NCBI GenBank assembly: GCA_945877175.1
Contig: CAMCRC010000011.1
Location: forward strand, 1 to 49,599
Origin: Klebsiella pneumoniae
Lineage (GTDB): Bacteria > Pseudomonadota > Gammaproteobacteria > Pseudomonadales > Pseudohongiellaceae
Length of the DNA stretch: 49,599 bases
Direction of reading: 5' to 3'
Position numbers and translations under genes: made by a program. Below, in pieces: positions 1 to 9,345 of this stretch; position 1 is the first letter of the stretch, and each line of letters opens with the position of its first letter. The notes beneath the pieces are model-generated. The model worked only from the letters and a program-made list of their open reading frames with translations, made no database searches and was not told the origin of the DNA.

Positions 1-2283
1 TCAGCGCACCACCGCCCTGTCCAGCCGCAGCAGCAGCGCCGGGAAGAACAGCAGGTCCAGCACCAGCGCAACCACCACGATGGGCACCAGCAGGGTCGCC
101 GCCTGTTGGAAGTAGAGGGTACTGGCCGCCATCAGCACACAGGTGCCCAGCGCCAGCACGGCCGTAGTAATGATCATTGCCGGGCCGGCGCGCTCGAGAG
201 AGGTGTCCACCGCGGCCCGGGGCGACATGCCCTCGGCGCGGCAGCTCTGATAGCTGCTGAGGATATGCACGGTGTCGTCCACCACCAGGCCGAGGCTGAT
301 ACTGAACAGCATCATCACGAAGGGGTCGATGCTGCCCACCAGCAATCCCCAGACGCCGAACACGAACACCGCCGGCAGCAGATTGGGAAGCATGCTCAGC
401 AGACCATAGGTCAGGCTGCGCATGCCGATAACCAGTGCCACGGTAATCAGCAGCAGACTCAACACAAAGCTCTGCAGCAACTCCACGGTCACCGCCTCGT
501 TCATGCGGGCAAACACCAGCGTGCTGCTGCCATGCAGCAGGCCGTACTCGGGCAGGCGCCGGGCGAATTCCGCCCCGATGTGCTCGTTCAGATCGAGCGT
601 CTCCTGATTGCTCAGCTCGCCGATGCCCACGAACAGGCGCAGCAGCGAGAAGTCTGCATTCACGAAATTGTCGAGGGTGAACGAGTTGACCTGCACCATC
701 TGATAATTGAAGAGATGGTCCTCAATGACGGCCACGTCGTCGGGAATCACCGCAAACGCCGGTTGATTGTCGTTGGTCACTTCGTTGACGCCCTTGACCA
801 GCTCCACCAGGCTGGCCACCTCCAGCACGCCATCCTGTGCCCGCAGCCACTGCGCGAATTCGTCCACGCGCCGCAGAAACTCCGGCTCCACGACGCCATC
901 GGGCGCGCGGGCGTCGATGCCATACACCAGTTGTGGCCCCCGTGCCATACGCGAGCTGACGGCTGTGACATAGTCATGCAGCACCGAGTCTTCACTGACG
1001 AAGGAGCTGCGATCGAAGTCCGTGGTGTTGCGCAGGCTCAGCGGCAGTGCGATGAGGCCCAGCAGCGCCACAGCCCACAGAATCAGGGCGCCATGTGCCA
1101 CCACCAGACGTTGGCACCCGACTGTAATCTGTGCCAGCAGCGGCTGCTGCGCCGTGCGCGTGCCCACAACGGCGGGCAGCAGCAGGACGACGCCGGGCAG
1201 CACCAGCAGCGTCAGCACCCAGGCGATCGCCACCCCCAAGGCCACCACGCTGCCGAAACTGCTGACGGCGGGGGAGCTGGCCAGATTGAGACTGCCAAAG
1301 CCGACGATGGTGGTGAGCGTGGCCAGGCTGATTGGGCGCAGGTTGTACTGCAGGCTGTGCACCATGGCATCCACGCCTGCCATGGCGGCCAGGCGCCGCT
1401 GGCGGTAGATCGATACCAGGTGCACGCTGTTGGCCACCGCGATGGTCACGACCACCAGCGGGGCCATGACCGAGATGGAGTTGAAGTTCACCCCCAGCCA
1501 GCCCAGCGTGCCCACGGTCATGACGATGGTGAGCAAGGAGACGACCAGAATGCTGACCCCCAGCAGTATCGAGCGGAAGCTGTAACAGATGATGCCGTTG
1601 CACAGCAGCAGCACGAAGGGCAGCAAGTAGATCAGATCCGAGAGCATGGCATCTCGGCTGGACAGCTCGTAGAGCGCTTCGCTGCTGACATGGACCGCTA
1701 CGTCGGGATGGCGGGACTGCAGACTGTCGCGCAGCGCCAGGGTGGCCTCGGCGGTGGCAATGCGCTGCTCCGCCGTCAGTGTGGCGCTGCCCAGGCGCAC
1801 AGAAGTCAGGGCCAGGTCGCCGGTGGGCGAAAGCAGCATGCCGGCAACGAATTCCTCCGTCAGCGCCCGGGCGCGGCGCTCCTGCAGCTCGGCCACGGTA
1901 TAGGTGCCGATCTGCCCGAGGGGCTTCTCGAAGAAGGTGTCGTCGCCGTAGGGTGACTGCCAGGCCAGGATGGAGTTCATGGACCGCGCCAGGGGAATAT
2001 TCCTGTACTCCTGACTCAGGTCCGCCATGGCGGCCAGGTTGGCGTGGCTGAACACATCGCCGCTGGCGGGCTCGAAGGCGAAACTGATCTCCAGTTGTCC
2101 CGGAAACTCCGCCAGCATGCGGTCACGCTCGGCCAGCCAGGGGTCACTGCGCGTCAGCAGCACACTGAGGGACGTATCGAAGCCGGTGCGGGGAATCGCC
2201 GCCGCCAGCAGCACCGACAGCAGCACGGCCAGTGCCAGCAGCGCATTGCGTTGTTGCACCAGAAGGCGGGCGAAAGCGTGCAT
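1..2283 (-). CDS. RND-superfamily (MMPL-type) exporter
   Basis: A 760-residue inner-membrane transporter of the RND superfamily, in the group often annotated as predicted exporters. One membrane segment near residues 12-30 precedes a periplasmic domain to about 215. A first membrane block runs to about 375. A second periplasmic domain (about 420-600) and a second membrane block to the C-terminus follow, so the protein is an internal duplication. The half-repeat signatures IAVANSVHLVS and VVDDTVHILSSY, typical of this superfamily, sit in the membrane blocks. The gene is complete, with its TGA at the window edge. It lies last in a minus-strand run behind a DUF4159 gene, 34 bp away, and may be co-transcribed with it. 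No membrane-fusion or outer-membrane partner gene is visible, as is usual for MMPL-type members. The substrate is unknown; lipids or hydrophobic compounds are only a family-level guess. Confidence 0.88.
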   Translation of the reverse strand: MHAFARLLVQQRNALLALAVLLSVLLAAAIPRTGFDTSLSVLLTRSDPWLAERDRMLAEFPGQLEISFAFEPASGDVFSHANLAAMADLSQEYRNIPLARSMNSILAWQSPYGDDTFFEKPLGQIGTYTVAELQERRARALTEEFVAGMLLSPTGDLALTSVRLGSATLTAEQRIATAEATLALRDSLQSRHPDVAVHVSSEALYELSSRDAMLSDLIYLLPFVLLLCNGIICYSFRSILLGVSILVVSLLTIVMTVGTLGWLGVNFNSISVMAPLVVVTIAVANSVHLVSIYRQRRLAAMAGVDAMVHSLQYNLRPISLATLTTIVGFGSLNLASSPAVSSFGSVVALGVAIAWVLTLLVLPGVVLLLPAVVGTRTAQQPLLAQITVGCQRLVVAHGALILWAVALLGLIALPLSLRNTTDFDRSSFVSEDSVLHDYVTAVSSRMARGPQLVYGIDARAPDGVVEPEFLRRVDEFAQWLRAQDGVLEVASLVELVKGVNEVTNDNQPAFAVIPDDVAVIEDHLFNYQMVQVNSFTLDNFVNADFSLLRLFVGIGELSNQETLDLNEHIGAEFARRLPEYGLLHGSSTLVFARMNEAVTVELLQSFVLSLLLITVALVIGMRSLTYGLLSMLPNLLPAVFVFGVWGLLVGSIDPFVMMLFSISLGLVVDDTVHILSSYQSCRAEGMSPRAAVDTSLERAGPAMIITTAVLALGTCVLMAASTLYFQQAATLLVPIVVVALVLDLLFFPALLLRLDRAVVR

Positions 2284-2317
2284 GCAGAAGTCCTGACGCG
2301 TGCAGCGCCGGTTGCGC

Positions 2318-3166
2318 TCAGTGCGTGAGTGAGTAGATCAGGTAATTGATGCCCAGCTGGTAGGCGGCATTGGCATAGCGCGTCGGATAGTAGGGGTGAT
2401 AAGTGTGTTCCCAGCCGTCGCCCATGTCGGAGTTCCAGTTGATCAGCACCATGATGCGGCCGTCGTCATCGAGGATGGCGTGGTTGCTGGCCACATCGAT
2501 GCCCTGCTCGCCCTGGGTGTCGTCGCGGCTCAGGGCCGGGATCATCTTCGGGCCATCGATGTCGTAATAGGTGCGAAATATTTCGTGGTCATGGGGCAGC
2601 TCGACGATCTCGCGGTCGGGAAATATCTGCGAGAACGAATCATGGAAGTTACTCCACTGCCGCTCGCCCCAGAAATCGTCAATCAGCAGAAAGCCGCCGC
2701 GCAGCAGGTACTCGCGCACATTCTCGATCTCGGCTTCACTGAGCATGATGCCGCCCTGCTGTCCCACTTCCAGCATGTACAGGAAGGGATAGTTGAAGAT
2801 GGCTTCGTCGTCGAGACGCAGCACGATCGGGTCGCGCATCACGCGGATATTGGTCAGGCGCGAGACGCCACGCAGAAAGTTCATGTCGGCGCCGGGAAAA
2901 TCGATGGACCAGGTAGGGCCGCCATCGCCGAAGAAGCCCCAGCCGCCCCCGCCACCGCCGCCCTGCCAGGTGTCGAACTGCACACGCACGAAATTGAACT
3001 CGCCGCCCGGGTCGTATTCGATGTCGGGAATGGCTGGCTGCGCCTGGGACTGGAAGAAGGGGTCCGACAGGGGCTGTGCCAGTGCCGGGGCTGAGCCCGC
3101 CAGAAGGGCGCCGGTCAGCAGTACGCCAGGGAGCAAGGCTTGCAGGAGTGGACGGGTGCGGTGCAT
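2318..3166 (-). CDS. Exported DUF4159 domain protein
   Basis: A 282-residue protein with an N-terminal signal peptide (hydrophobic residues about 8-30, ending near APALAQP). The rest matches the DUF4159 family: the segment FNFVRVQFDTW, then YPFLYMLEVGQQGG, the turn LLRGGFLLIDDFWGE, and DGRIMVLINWNSDMGD near the end. Family members often have a glutamine-amidotransferase-like fold, but no function is established. A glycine run (seven Gly near residue 70) lies just after the conserved start of the domain. The gene sits between an RND exporter (34 bp downstream) and an MFS exporter (70 bp upstream) on the same strand. In some genomes DUF4159 genes neighbour MoxR/DUF58 systems, which are not seen here. 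The family call is fairly secure; the role is unknown. Confidence 0.82.
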   Translation of the reverse strand: MHRTRPLLQALLPGVLLTGALLAGSAPALAQPLSDPFFQSQAQPAIPDIEYDPGGEFNFVRVQFDTWQGGGGGGGWGFFGDGGPTWSIDFPGADMNFLRGVSRLTNIRVMRDPIVLRLDDEAIFNYPFLYMLEVGQQGGIMLSEAEIENVREYLLRGGFLLIDDFWGERQWSNFHDSFSQIFPDREIVELPHDHEIFRTYYDIDGPKMIPALSRDDTQGEQGIDVASNHAILDDDGRIMVLINWNSDMGDGWEHTYHPYYPTRYANAAYQLGINYLIYSLTH

Positions 3167-3236
3167 GGCCGGTCTCGGTCACGGCCGTCGGGCTGACGGC
3201 CAATGCCCGCCATTAAACCTGCCGGCCATGCGCCTT

Positions 3237-5108
3237 TCAACCCTGCGCGGCGTTTTCCGCTGCGCCAGCGCCTTCCTCGGTCGCCACAGCGCCCGGTTCC
3301 GGACGTTGCAGCGAGATCACCGGGATGAACAGGCTCATCACGAAACCCAGCAGAATGATCCACAGACTGGCGCTGAACATGGCCGTGATGGCATTGGAGA
3401 ACGCCAGCCGCACGCCTGTCTCGATGCGTGTCACCAGCGTCTCCACCTGCCCGTTCAACAGGTTGCGCAGGGTGGTCAGCCGCTGTTCGATCTCGGCGGC
3501 GGCCAGCGGCTGCTGGCCTGCGCCCTGCACCTGCTCGCGAATCTGCGCCGGCACCTGGGTATTGGCCTGCACGGCCGCGATGGCCTCGGGGTCGCCCGCA
3601 TAGGCCCGGCCCAGAGTGGCGAGCATGGCTTCCAGATCGCCTTCAATGCGGGCCCGCAGGGCACCGGGGTTCATCACGCTGTTCTGGGCCTGACTCATGT
3701 CGAAGGCCGGGCTGCTGGCAGAAGTCGGCATGGGAGGCAGCTGACGTGGCAGTTCGGCGGTCAGGTTCAGGGTCAGCAGCGTGCCGAAGATGGCCACGCC
3801 TACGGTGTTGCCGATCTGCCGGAAGAATTGCGTGGAGCTGGTGGCCACCCCGATCTGCGAGGGCGGAAAGGCCGCCTGCACGATCAGGTTCACCAGACTC
3901 TGGGACGGGCCCAGCCCGAGTCCCACCACCACCATCCGCCAGGCCAGATCCAGCTGAGTGGTCTCGGGCCCGATGCTGCTGAGCAGGAACACGCCCAGAA
4001 TCAGCACGGCGGCGCCGCCCACCATGTACGGCTTGTAATGTCCCGAGCGCGAGACCATGCGGCCGCTCAGGATACTGCCGGCCATCAGCCCCACCATCAG
4101 CGGGAACATCGAGAAACCGCTGTTCGTGGCGTTGACGCCCAGCACCACCTGCATGAACAGCGGCATGAACATCACCACGCCCAGGAAGGCCATGCCGATC
4201 ACGAAGGACGTCAGATTGGTGATCACGAACACCCGGCTCTTGAACAGCGACATGGGCATGATGGCATCGGGCGTGCGCCGCTCCACCAGCACGAAGATGA
4301 CCAGCGCCACCGCGCTCACGGCAAACATGCCCAGCAGGATGGGCGAGTTCCACGGGTAGCGGTTGCCGCCCCAGGTCAGTGCCAGCAGAAATGGGATGAA
4401 CACCACCAGAATCAGGAAGGCCCCGGCGAAATCGATCACACCCTTGCTGCCGTGATTCAGGCGCGGCGTCTTGTAGGCAATCATCAACAACGCCACGATG
4501 CCCAGCGGCACGTTGGCATAGAACACCCAGCGCCAGCCGGCAATCTCGTGCCCGAACATCGTCACAGTGGCATAGTCGGTGAGGAAGCCGCCCAGGGCCG
4601 GACCGACAATGCTGGCGATGCCGAAGATGGCGCCGAACAGGCCCATGAATTTCGCACGCTGCAGCGGCGGATAAATGTCGGCAATGATGCCGATGGCGCT
4701 GGTGAACAGTGCCGCGCCGCCCACACCCTTGACCGCGCGGAAGATGATCAGTTGCTGCATGCCATCACCCAGCAGGGGCAGGTCGCCAAACTCGCCGCTG
4801 ATGCCGCAGAGCATCGAGCCCAGCAGGAAAATGCTGATTCCGATCACCAGAATCAGCTTGCGCCCATACAGATCTCCCAGCTTGCCGTAAATGGGCACCA
4901 GCACGGTGGAGGCCAGCATGTAGGAGGTGGTGACCCAGGCGTACAGCTCCAGCCCTTCCAGCTCGGCAACGATGCGCGGCATGGCGGTGGAGAGGATGGT
5001 CATGTCGAGGGCGGCAAGCAGGAAAACGATCAGCAGAGCAATGAGGGTCGTGCGCTTGTCTTTGTCAGACAGCGTTACGCCGGAAGCAAGTTCGTTCAAG
5101 AAAGGCAC
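3237..5108 (-). CDS. MFS multidrug exporter, DHA2 (EmrB/QacA) type
   Basis: A 623-residue major-facilitator exporter. The first membrane segment carries [13 protein letters not shown], the usual DHA2 signature. [10 protein letters not shown] after the second segment is the MFS motif A, and [11 protein letters not shown] is the antiporter motif C. The predicted arrangement is 14 membrane segments. Between about residues 420 and 560 lies an unusually long hydrophilic stretch, before a final membrane segment and an acidic, alanine-rich tail. This makes the protein about 100 residues longer than standard EmrB. The start is GTG (5106-5108) with only a weak ribosome-binding site, so a nearby internal start is possible. 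It is likely a proton-driven drug or metabolite exporter. There is no EmrA-type membrane-fusion gene or linked regulator next to it. Confidence 0.88.
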   Translation of the reverse strand: MPFLNELASGVTLSDKDKRTTLIALLIVFLLAALDMTILSTAMPRIVAELEGLELYAWVTTSYMLASTVLVPIYGKLGDLYGRKLILVIGISIFLLGSMLCGISGEFGDLPLLGDGMQQLIIFRAVKGVGGAALFTSAIGIIADIYPPLQRAKFMGLFGAIFGIASIVGPALGGFLTDYATVTMFGHEIAGWRWVFYANVPLGIVALLMIAYKTPRLNHGSKGVIDFAGAFLILVVFIPFLLALTWGGNRYPWNSPILLGMFAVSAVALVIFVLVERRTPDAIMPMSLFKSRVFVITNLTSFVIGMAFLGVVMFMPLFMQVVLGVNATNSGFSMFPLMVGLMAGSILSGRMVSRSGHYKPYMVGGAAVLILGVFLLSSIGPETTQLDLAWRMVVVGLGLGPSQSLVNLIVQAAFPPSQIGVATSSTQFFRQIGNTVGVAIFGTLLTLNLTAELPRQLPPMPTSASSPAFDMSQAQNSVMNPGALRARIEGDLEAMLATLGRAYAGDPEAIAAVQANTQVPAQIREQVQGAGQQPLAAAEIEQRLTTLRNLLNGQVETLVTRIETGVRLAFSNAITAMFSASLWIILLGFVMSLFIPVISLQRPEPGAVATEEGAGAAENAAQG

Positions 5109-5240
5109 CTTCGTCGGGAGTCGTGGAGACAGGCGCGGCTATGCTACGCCTGCGAAGAAGGGGCAAACAAGAAAAGCTTTCAGCGCGCCGGCTCGCTTCG
5201 CCGCCACAAAGGCTCGCCTCGTCCCGGGCGCCGCTTTTTC

Positions 5241-5702
5241 TTACAGCCAGCGGCGCACGCGCGCCTTGTAATCCCGGTATTCCTCACCGAACAGAGACTC
5301 CAGCGCACGCTCCTCCGGCTGAATCTGCAAGCGGCCGATGAAAGCCATGAAGGCCGGCACGCCGAGCAGCATCCAGGGCGAGGCCAGGAACACCGCCCAG
5401 GCCAGCAGAAAGATGGCAAAGCCAAGGTACATCGGGTTGCGGGACACACGGTAGATGCCACCGGTCACAAGGCGACTGGCTTTCTCGGGATGGAGCGGGT
5501 CAACGGTGGTATGCGCCCTGCGGAAGCTGTACACCCCCGCCAGACAACAGAACAACGCGTCGGTCAGAAACAGGCCCGCCAGTACCAGCCGCACGGTGTC
5601 GTCCACCTCGATGCGTGGCAGCAGGCGGGCAAACTGCCACATGGCAAAAGCGGTGAGCAGCATCACCAAAGGTGGGGGTATGCGATGTTCAAGGGCGTTC
5701 AT
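5241..5702 (-). CDS. Isoprenylcysteine carboxyl methyltransferase-like membrane methyltransferase
   Basis: A small membrane protein of 153 residues with four hydrophobic segments. The C-terminal part has the ICMT/PEMT-family signature: GGIYRVSRNPMYLG, then a membrane segment, then PEERALESLFGEEYRDY close to the end. The bacterial members are S-adenosylmethionine-dependent methyltransferases of unknown substrate (the isoprenylcysteine name is inherited from eukaryotes). The start is placed at 5702 rather than the upstream in-frame ATG at 5738, because AAGGAG lies ten bases ahead of it. It is transcribed divergently from the TonB-dependent receptor, with about 85 bp between the two starts. The 132-bp gap to the MFS gene suggests separate or loosely linked transcription. 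Confidence 0.82.
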   Translation of the reverse strand: MNALEHRIPPPLVMLLTAFAMWQFARLLPRIEVDDTVRLVLAGLFLTDALFCCLAGVYSFRRAHTTVDPLHPEKASRLVTGGIYRVSRNPMYLGFAIFLLAWAVFLASPWMLLGVPAFMAFIGRLQIQPEERALESLFGEEYRDYKARVRRWL

Positions 5703-5787
5703 GGCGCAGATACTCCTTGGAAATTGGGGGCGTTGCAAGTAAGGTCATCCGCTGCCAGTTCCACAACAACAAGACATTGGAAGACAG

Positions 5788-8037
5788 ATGATTACAGGAT
5801 TCGTTACCCGCCAAGGTGCCAGTGGGAGCGGGCTTGCCCGCGAACCAGGAGACCATCGCTTGCAAGCAAGCTCCCACAGGGCCGGCAATAGCTTGCAGGC
5901 AAGCTCCCACAAGAAAGGCATGCGCCTGCCGGCTGGCTCCCACACATTGGCCGCTGCCTGCCTGTTGCTGAGCCTGGCGATGCCGGGCGCTCTGCACGCT
6001 GCCGACGCCGCCCCCGACGACTCCACACTGCGTTACAGCGCCGAATTCTTCCAGCAATGGAACCCCGTGACGGTCAGGGACATGATAGACCGTATCCCCG
6101 GCATCACGGTCTCGCTTGAAGCTCCCACCGGCAATCAAAACGCCCGCGGCCTCAGCGCCACCGAGAACATCCTGATCAATGGCCGCCGGCTCAGCGGCCG
6201 CGACAACAACGCCGAAACCCAGCTGCGCCGCATCCCCTTTGATCAGGTGGAACGCATCGAAGTCATCCGCGGCACCTCCAGTGACCTGGTCGGTGTGCGC
6301 AGCCAGGGCCAGATCATCAACATCGTCACCCGTTCCAGCACCCAGCGCTCCGTCACCGCGGAGACTTCTGCCACGCGCTACCAGGATGCCCATGTGGAAC
6401 CTGGCGGCAGCCTGAGTCTGATCGGCAGTGCCAATGCCCTGGATTACCGCGTCGGTCTGGAAAGACGCTCGGAGTACCAGGCCCTGCGCTCCCGCGAAGA
6501 CAGCATCCATGGCACCGGCAGCTTCGCACCCAATGATCTGCGCCTGACCGAGGAAGTGACGGACCAGGTCAATCTGAACCTGAACGGCGCCTTCTCGTAC
6601 ACGCTCAGCCCGGACAGCGTGCTGGCGGTGAACATCCAGGCCGAGCAGAGCGATCCGCCCCGGCTGATCGAACGCTTCATTCGCGACTTCAACAGCAACC
6701 CGGCACGGGATTCCCGCGAGCGCGAAAGTTATGACGCCACCCGCGACAGCTGGGAGCTGGGACTGAACTTCAACCACGGCTTTGCCGATGGCAGCCAGCT
6801 GGAGCTGCTCACGGTGAACAACCGCCGCGTGGAAGACAACTTGAGGGAACGCTTTCGCCTGGACGTGCGTCCCGGCATTGACCAGCAGGATCTGTCCTTG
6901 GACACCGCCACGGTGAACGGCGAGCGCATTCAGCGTGCCGTGTATTCGCGGCCGCTGCGGCAGGGTCAGGATGTGGAAGTGGGCCTGCAGCGCGCACTGA
7001 CTTTACTGGACACTGTGCTGCAACTGGCTCAGCTGCAGGCTGGCACTTTGCGCCCGGTGGCCGTGCCCAACGCCAGATCGCTGATCGAAGAAGTGCGCTA
7101 CGAAGGCTTCGTGGTGCACCACTGGCAGATCAGCCCGCGTCTGCGCCTGGAAAGCACGCTGGCGGTGGAACAATCCACCATCAGCCAGTCCGGCGATGTG
7201 AGCCGCTCGCGGGATTTCCGCTTCACCAAGCCCAAGGCCGACCTGCGTTTTGACTACAGCAGCACACTGCAATTCAGTTTTTCCGTGGAGAAATTCATCG
7301 GCCAGCTGCGCTTCGCCGACTTCGCAGCCGCCACCGATCAGCGCGACGAGGAGCGCAACACCGTGGCGGGCAATCCGGAGCTGAAACAGGATCAGACCTG
7401 GCGCTATACACTGAACGTCGAACACCGTCTGCAGCAGGGGCGCATCGTACTCAGTGCCCGCGGCGCCTATTGGGATGTCAGTGATGCCACTGGCCGCATC
7501 AACACCACCGTGCCGGGAGGACCGCTGACTTCTGCCAACGGCAATATCGGCGATGGCGAAGTGCTCTCGCTCCAGCTCAACGGCAGCTATCGGTTCACGC
7601 AAGGGCTGCTGCTGAATGTGAGCATCCTGGCCCGGGCCTCCGAAACGATCGACCCTTTCACTCAACGCACCCGCCGCCTGGTACCCAATGACCGAGGCAA
7701 CTACCGGGTCACCCTGCGCCATGACGTCCCCGCCTGGAACCTGAATTACGGCATCGACTTCCTGGGCGCCGACCAGGGCAACCGGCCGCTGCCGGATATC
7801 GACCGCTGGGAGGAAATCGATCAGCGCGAAGACCTCAGTGTGTTCGTGGAACGCAACTCCCTGACAACGCTGGGTCTGGCCCTGCGCCTTGAGCTGGGCA
7901 ATCTGCTGGACTCCCACGAATGCGTGAACCGCACGCGCTACGCCGGACACATCCGCGACGGCGTGATCCGCGAGATCGAGCACCGCTGCAATGCCCGTGG
8001 CCCCCATGTGGCGCTGAAGCTGCGCGGCACGTTCTGA
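5788..8037 (+). CDS. TonB-dependent outer-membrane receptor with REP-derived N-terminus
   Basis: A 749-residue outer-membrane receptor. A plug domain begins at about residue 80 (VTVRDMIDRIPGITV, then NILINGRR and QVERIEVIRGTSS, the usual plug landmarks). A beta-barrel follows and ends in a terminal phenylalanine (LRGTF). Such receptors take up iron chelates, vitamins or sugars using TonB energy; nothing here fixes the substrate. Two cysteines near the C-terminus could pair. There are two candidate starts. ATG 5788 has GGAAG four bases ahead. ATG 5920 lies next to the hydrophobic signal core (TLAAACLLLSLAMPGALHA) but has no well-spaced ribosome site. The stretch between them is open and consists largely of REP sequence, giving three copies of an L-Q/P-A-S/G-S-H peptide. 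The longer start is preferred. It converges on the DUF1501 gene with a 12-bp gap. Confidence 0.88.
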   Translation: MITGFVTRQGASGSGLAREPGDHRLQASSHRAGNSLQASSHKKGMRLPAGSHTLAAACLLLSLAMPGALHAADAAPDDSTLRYSAEFFQQWNPVTVRDMIDRIPGITVSLEAPTGNQNARGLSATENILINGRRLSGRDNNAETQLRRIPFDQVERIEVIRGTSSDLVGVRSQGQIINIVTRSSTQRSVTAETSATRYQDAHVEPGGSLSLIGSANALDYRVGLERRSEYQALRSREDSIHGTGSFAPNDLRLTEEVTDQVNLNLNGAFSYTLSPDSVLAVNIQAEQSDPPRLIERFIRDFNSNPARDSRERESYDATRDSWELGLNFNHGFADGSQLELLTVNNRRVEDNLRERFRLDVRPGIDQQDLSLDTATVNGERIQRAVYSRPLRQGQDVEVGLQRALTLLDTVLQLAQLQAGTLRPVAVPNARSLIEEVRYEGFVVHHWQISPRLRLESTLAVEQSTISQSGDVSRSRDFRFTKPKADLRFDYSSTLQFSFSVEKFIGQLRFADFAAATDQRDEERNTVAGNPELKQDQTWRYTLNVEHRLQQGRIVLSARGAYWDVSDATGRINTTVPGGPLTSANGNIGDGEVLSLQLNGSYRFTQGLLLNVSILARASETIDPFTQRTRRLVPNDRGNYRVTLRHDVPAWNLNYGIDFLGADQGNRPLPDIDRWEEIDQREDLSVFVERNSLTTLGLALRLELGNLLDSHECVNRTRYAGHIRDGVIREIEHRCNARGPHVALKLRGTF
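5822..5943 (+). repeat. Cluster of four REP units inside the 5' end of the TonB-receptor gene
   Basis: One forward REP unit (5822-5845; begins GTGGGAGCGG and ends CCCGCGAAC) is followed by three inverted units (5858-5877, 5891-5910, 5924-5943), each ending GCTCCCAC. The last is the most divergent, with about 16 of 20 bases matching its neighbour. The type closely resembles REP sequences of Pseudomonas, which are spread by RAYT transposases; no RAYT gene is in this window. REPs are normally extragenic. Here the array is read in frame as part of the receptor's N-terminal region. Confidence 0.8.
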
Positions 8038-8049
8038 CGCGTTTGATCT

Positions 8050-9336
8050 CTAGGCGAACAGCGCCAGCTTCTCCACGGGTATTGGGAACAGCGCATCAAG
8101 CTCTGCCGGCACCTTGAGGAAGTCCCGCAGCGCCCGGTGGATATGTTTGGGAGTAAGCACGATGCCGCTGGAGTGGGGTTCCAGGGTCGAGGCGCTGAGC
8201 TTCAGTGCCTCGAAATTCGCATTGGTTGCGCCAATCAGTGTGTTGCCGGTGATGCCCGCCCCCATGGCCATGACGCTGGTGATGTTCCAGTGGTCCTTGC
8301 CGTCTGCGGTGTTGTAGAAGGGCGTGCGGCCAAAGTCCGAGCCGATGATGATCGTGACTTTGTTCTGCAGGCCCCGCAGTTCGATCTGTTTCCACAGATG
8401 ATCAACGCCGTCCAGCAACGCCGTCAGGGCCGCCGCCTGGTCTTCGTCGTGGTCGTCGTGGGTGTCGAAGCCCCCCAGATTCAAGCTCGCACTCACCGCC
8501 AGCCCACTGGCAAATGCCGCCACGGCGATCTCCGCCTGGCCTTTCAGGCCGGCGGACACCGTTGCTGGCAGATAGGCCAGCAGGCCGTCAAGCGAGACAC
8601 CACTTTTGCGCACTGTCTCCAGCTTTGCCATCTGGGCGACGCGCTCGGGCAGTGCTTCCGACACCCGCAGCCGCGTCAGCCGCTGGGCCCGCGCTGCCTG
8701 GACGGCCGCATGGGTGGGCGTGCTGAAGAAGCCGGAGCTGCGCTGGGCCGGGTCAGTGGGGTACTGGCTGTTGGGGTAGGCCATTGCACTGAACGTGGCT
8801 GCAGCAGCCGTGCGCACCGGGGCCACCAGCGAGGCCGTGAAGTCATAGCCACCATTGGAGATGAAGGCCATGGGCTGGCTGGCATAAGGTGCCGCCGCCA
8901 GGGCAGCCAGACTCGGATAGCCCTCCTCCAGACGCCCGCTCCACACGAAACGCTGCCCGGTTTCGTGGCCATTGGTCTGGGTATCCACGCCGTTGATTAC
9001 CCGCAGACGGCTGTAGTGCTTCGCGAAGAAGGTGTCGAGATGACCAGCAGAGTCGGTGGATGGCGGCGTAACGCCGTCTGCATAAGCGGCATAGCGCAGC
9101 TTGCCTGCCGTTTTGATCAGCGAGGCCGGGTACTTGTTCACCGGCCCCATGCCATCGGCGCGCAAAGCATTGCCCTTGGGGTCAATGAGCGCTGTCGGGT
9201 CCCAGCCGCCAGAGGCGCTCACGGTGATCACGAAACGCGAGGGCGTAGCGCCGAGAGCCGGACGCACCAGGGACATGGGCAGCACCCCGGCCATGCCGAT
9301 GCCGGTCAACATTCTCAGAAAGTGGCGACGTTCCAT
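8050..9336 (-). CDS. Exported DUF1501 family protein
   Basis: A 428-residue protein beginning MERRHFLRML, with a twin-arginine (Tat)-like signal and a hydrophobic stretch ending near ALGA. The body shows DUF1501 features: FVITVSASGGWDPTALIDPKG at the start, GGFDTHDDHDEDQAAAL in the middle, and VTIIIGSDFGRTPFYN with the following KDHW. Family members are related to the alkaline-phosphatase/sulfatase fold, but their reaction is unknown. Nine bases separate it from the cytochrome-c/DUF1592-like gene upstream, so the two form an operon. This pairing is common in proteobacteria and planctomycetes. The protein is probably periplasmic and folded before export. Identification is secure; function is open. 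Confidence 0.87.
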   Translation of the reverse strand: MERRHFLRMLTGIGMAGVLPMSLVRPALGATPSRFVITVSASGGWDPTALIDPKGNALRADGMGPVNKYPASLIKTAGKLRYAAYADGVTPPSTDSAGHLDTFFAKHYSRLRVINGVDTQTNGHETGQRFVWSGRLEEGYPSLAALAAAPYASQPMAFISNGGYDFTASLVAPVRTAAAATFSAMAYPNSQYPTDPAQRSSGFFSTPTHAAVQAARAQRLTRLRVSEALPERVAQMAKLETVRKSGVSLDGLLAYLPATVSAGLKGQAEIAVAAFASGLAVSASLNLGGFDTHDDHDEDQAAALTALLDGVDHLWKQIELRGLQNKVTIIIGSDFGRTPFYNTADGKDHWNITSVMAMGAGITGNTLIGATNANFEALKLSASTLEPHSSGIVLTPKHIHRALRDFLKVPAELDALFPIPVEKLALFA

Positions 9337-9345
9337 GGCAGTCTC

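Noticed and set aside
106-1956. Very long open frame opposite the RND exporter; similar ones lie opposite the MFS exporter (2793-5891) and the DUF1501/cytochrome genes (8137-11814).
   Set aside because: They are rich in His, Gln, Arg and Gly, have no domain motifs and mirror well-supported genes. They are the usual antisense artefact in GC-rich DNA.
5130-5152. Operator upstream of the MFS gene (CAGGCG with CGCCTG).
   Set aside because: The arms are only six bases with an 11-base spacer, and no regulator is nearby. Chance is likely in this GC-rich DNA.
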